Below, piece after piece: positions 57,955-60,000 of a stretch of DNA of 60,000 nucleotides (positions within the stretch are counted from its first letter, which is position 1; each line of letters starts with the position of its first letter). The stretch covers positions 3,040,001-3,100,000 of the forward strand of contig OX442316.1 of assembly GCA_949358305.1 (NCBI GenBank). Direction: 5' to 3'. The DNA comes from Strigamia acuminata (taxonomy: Eukaryota > Arthropoda > Chilopoda > Geophilomorpha > Linotaeniidae). A program made the position numbers and the translations under genes. The notes beneath the pieces are model-generated. The model searched no databases, was not told where the DNA came from, and was given only the letters and a program-made list of their open reading frames with translations.

Positions 57955-58116
57955 TTTTTTTTTAGATTCCAATAATTCTGAAAATCATCACTTGATCGAC
58001 TCTCGGCCGGTCAAACTGAGTCCCAGTTGGGAAGATAAGAACCTGACTTCGGACGAGCTCAACTTTAAGAACCTTGCGTTAGACGAAATGATTATAGATA
58101 CGCCACCTAGAGATCG
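57287..58116 (+). CDS. N-terminal exons (form 1) of an unidentified gene continuing right
   Basis: Exon 57286-57461 has an acceptor (T-tract then TTTAG) just before ATG at 57287, so a non-coding exon lies upstream; it ends in phase 1 at GTGAAT. Exon 57966-58116 (acceptor TTTTTTTAG) continues the frame and ends in phase 2 at GTGAGA. It encodes 108 complete residues plus part of one: hydrophilic, His/Asn-rich (HHHQHK), then DTPPRDR at the end. No domain; it looks like a disordered cytosolic N terminus, as in many transporters and channels, but the family is not identifiable. Confidence 0.6.
57485..57780. repeat. Pair of related repeats in the 57462-57965 intron
   Basis: TTTCGTAAACCGTCCCTAGG followed by CTGCCCTGGTGAAGACCA occurs at about 57490 and 57713, each followed by an AATAAAAT and TAATTAATTA. 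The unit is about 222 bp. An AAAT microsatellite (57655-57681) lies between them. Confidence 0.8.
57917..57956. repeat. (TTTA)n microsatellite
   Basis: About 9-10 TTTA units ending at the polypyrimidine tract of the acceptor at 57965. Confidence 0.9.
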
Positions 58117-59107
58117 GTGAGATTACGATGTTTATTTAACCCAGGTTGAATTAAACGATAGAGAGCGCTTTGATTCCACTCAAATGGTTGAAACGGGGGT
58201 CATTGGTTAGCGTTGTCAGTGCCGAGTAGCGATATGCTGCAAATTGCAAAGCGCAGTTTCATTAAAACGTGATTGTGAGGAAAAAAAGAGGGAGAAAATG
58301 ATTATTTTATAGACCATTTGGGTTTAATAAGGTTATTTTTAGCTGGTGACTTCATTTTAACCATTTTTCATGGTCTGGCGTCACGCAATGCGATTGAAAC
58401 ATTAAGTACCCTTTGAAAAAAAATGAAGGACGAAGTGCTTGACGTGTCGGGCGAATTTCCCCCCGCTCTTCACCGCGGCGAAAATAGAAATGTGTCACGA
58501 AAACTAGTCTAGAACTCGTGCACGCGAAATCGTCCGTTCTGGTGGCGCCGCCTGGTGAGAAAAGGCGGAACGAAAGCAACAATTTCTCTGAAAACATGGT
58601 CGAACGTATTGAATTTAATCGAGTTCTCTTTTCTGGATTTTTCGGCCTTTTTCCTCCATTCTCGATAATTTGACGAGTTGAGAGAGATTCAGAGGTAACC
58701 AACAACACTCGGGCCGCTAAAATACACAAAAGGAAGCACGAATGACGTCATGGAACCGTCCATTCACACTCGGGGAAGCCAGAGGATCCCTCCATAAGCC
58801 CAAGATGAGGATGATGATCTCTTTTCGTTGAGGCACAGCCAAAACAACAGCGCTGTACTCGCCTCTGCATCCGCACTTCCTCGCCCGGAACACATAGAAA
58901 TCTCAAGTTTATCATTGACTAAGGACCACACAGTGAATTTGGGACGTTGAAGCCAATCGAGAAGGAGTAATTAACAATATATATGGGATTTTTAGAGCAT
59001 GGGGATGTGCTACAGGGCTCAAACACCCACAAGAATCAGAGATAACCAATGGGATCGAGTTGTGAATGTGGTTTGAAAATGTCTTAAGCTGCTTGTGAGA
59101 CTTCTTG

Positions 59108-59352
59108 ATGGCTAACAAGACCTCAGCAGCATCTCAGTCTGGGTCTGGACACTCAACAACACCCCTGCTGCAAGAAAGCAGAGCTCCTCTCGCTGTCATC
59201 GAAGAATTCACGGATCTAAACGGAGGAGATGCACCGACTCCGCCGCCGAGGACTAAGAATGGAACGACGTCGCCGCATGGGCCCTACGAGCTCATGGTTC
59301 CTCAGGAAGACGAACCGTTAACGTATAGGTTGAAGAAACCGCCGCCTGACAG
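59108..59352 (+). CDS. Alternative N-terminal exon (form 2) of the same gene
   Basis: ATG at 59108, 81 codons plus two bases, donor GTAAGG, phase 2. The product is Ser/Thr/Pro-rich (HSTTPLLQESRAPL, TPPPRTKNG) and ends KKPPPDR, closely like the PPRDR ending of form 1. Same end phase as form 1, so both can splice to one downstream exon outside the window. Its own promoter would be in 58120-59107. No domain recognised. Confidence 0.6.
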
Positions 59353-60000
59353 GTAAGGAGCGGCGGGATTGAGGTTTGACGCTACGAAGCTCTAAATTTT
59401 GTTCTTGATTAATGAAAACGTTCTTGGCAAATGCTTTCGCAGTAGTTCGATGGAGAGAAGTTTGTTGGATGTGAAACGCTGTTTGACGGGATAAATAAAG
59501 GCAACGTCTGCTGCCTGGGGAAAATAACACCCAACTTGTTCTAAATGTGTTTCTAAGCAGAAAATGGGACGCAGGATACTTTTACCTATCAATAGGCGTT
59601 TTGAACCGAAGCATTTTCTCCTGTCGATAGACGCTCCCTTTTTATTAAGTAATAGGATTGGAGCGTTTCGAGGTTTGTCGATTTAAAAGAAAATTGATTT
59701 TTCTCGTTGGGAGCGAACAGTCCGTTGAAATTTCAATTCTCTTAAATCGGGAAGACCGGAGAGCTCGGCAGGAAAGCAAAATTTCCTCGTAATGGCATCT
59801 TTAGATTTTTTTTTCTTGATTCTGTGTTATGCAATTCACCACAGATCTTTTCCTGTCTCCACTCCCACAGACATTCACTGAATAAAACAAATTCTTTGAT
59901 TTAATTAGAAAATTGCATCAAAGTTTTCAACTGCATGAGCGGAGTGTTTATTATATGTTTGATGTTAATTACTTTTCCTGGTGGGGAAATGAATTAAATA

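Overview
The window looks like a nuclear segment from an arthropod. The evidence is spliced genes with GT-AG introns, arthropod-type families (a Methuselah-like receptor, pickpocket-type DEG/ENaC channels, a Dad-like inhibitory Smad), a short interstitial (TTAGG)n tract, AT-rich DNA and many small TA-flanked inverted-repeat elements. I could not name the species. All gene models were built by eye from splice sites, reading phase and protein motifs.

Layout. 1-16107: a minus-strand DEG/ENaC locus. One gene (15678 to 6067, eleven exons) encodes two complete degenerin subunits fused head to tail in one 786-residue frame. The 5' part of a second, almost identical copy lies at 2329-1423 and runs off the left edge. 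17208-19620: a two-exon Golgi carbohydrate sulfotransferase, minus strand. 22550-39740: an inhibitory Smad (SMAD6/7, Dad class), plus strand, five coding exons, with a 13.2-kb third intron full of tandem repeats. 46225-52894: a Methuselah-like class B GPCR, plus strand, with a 5.5-kb intron holding tandem repeats and nested transposons. 54541-56169: a divergent seven-helix receptor, plus strand, that I could not assign. 57287-59352: two alternative 5' coding exon sets, both ending in the same phase and the same PP-x-DR residues, for a gene that continues past the right edge.

The genes are unrelated in function and do not form a cluster, apart from the tandem degenerins. The strongest novelty candidate is the fused double degenerin. 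Its two halves have the same intron-phase series (0-1-0-0-2), the second half has no start codon of its own, and transposons lie within about 8-32 bases of three of its 5' splice sites. Further points of interest are a sharply bounded near-identical tract between the two degenerin copies, uORFs and a possible BMP-responsive site at the inhibitory Smad, and several unrelated intronic tandem repeats with periods near two or three helical turns.
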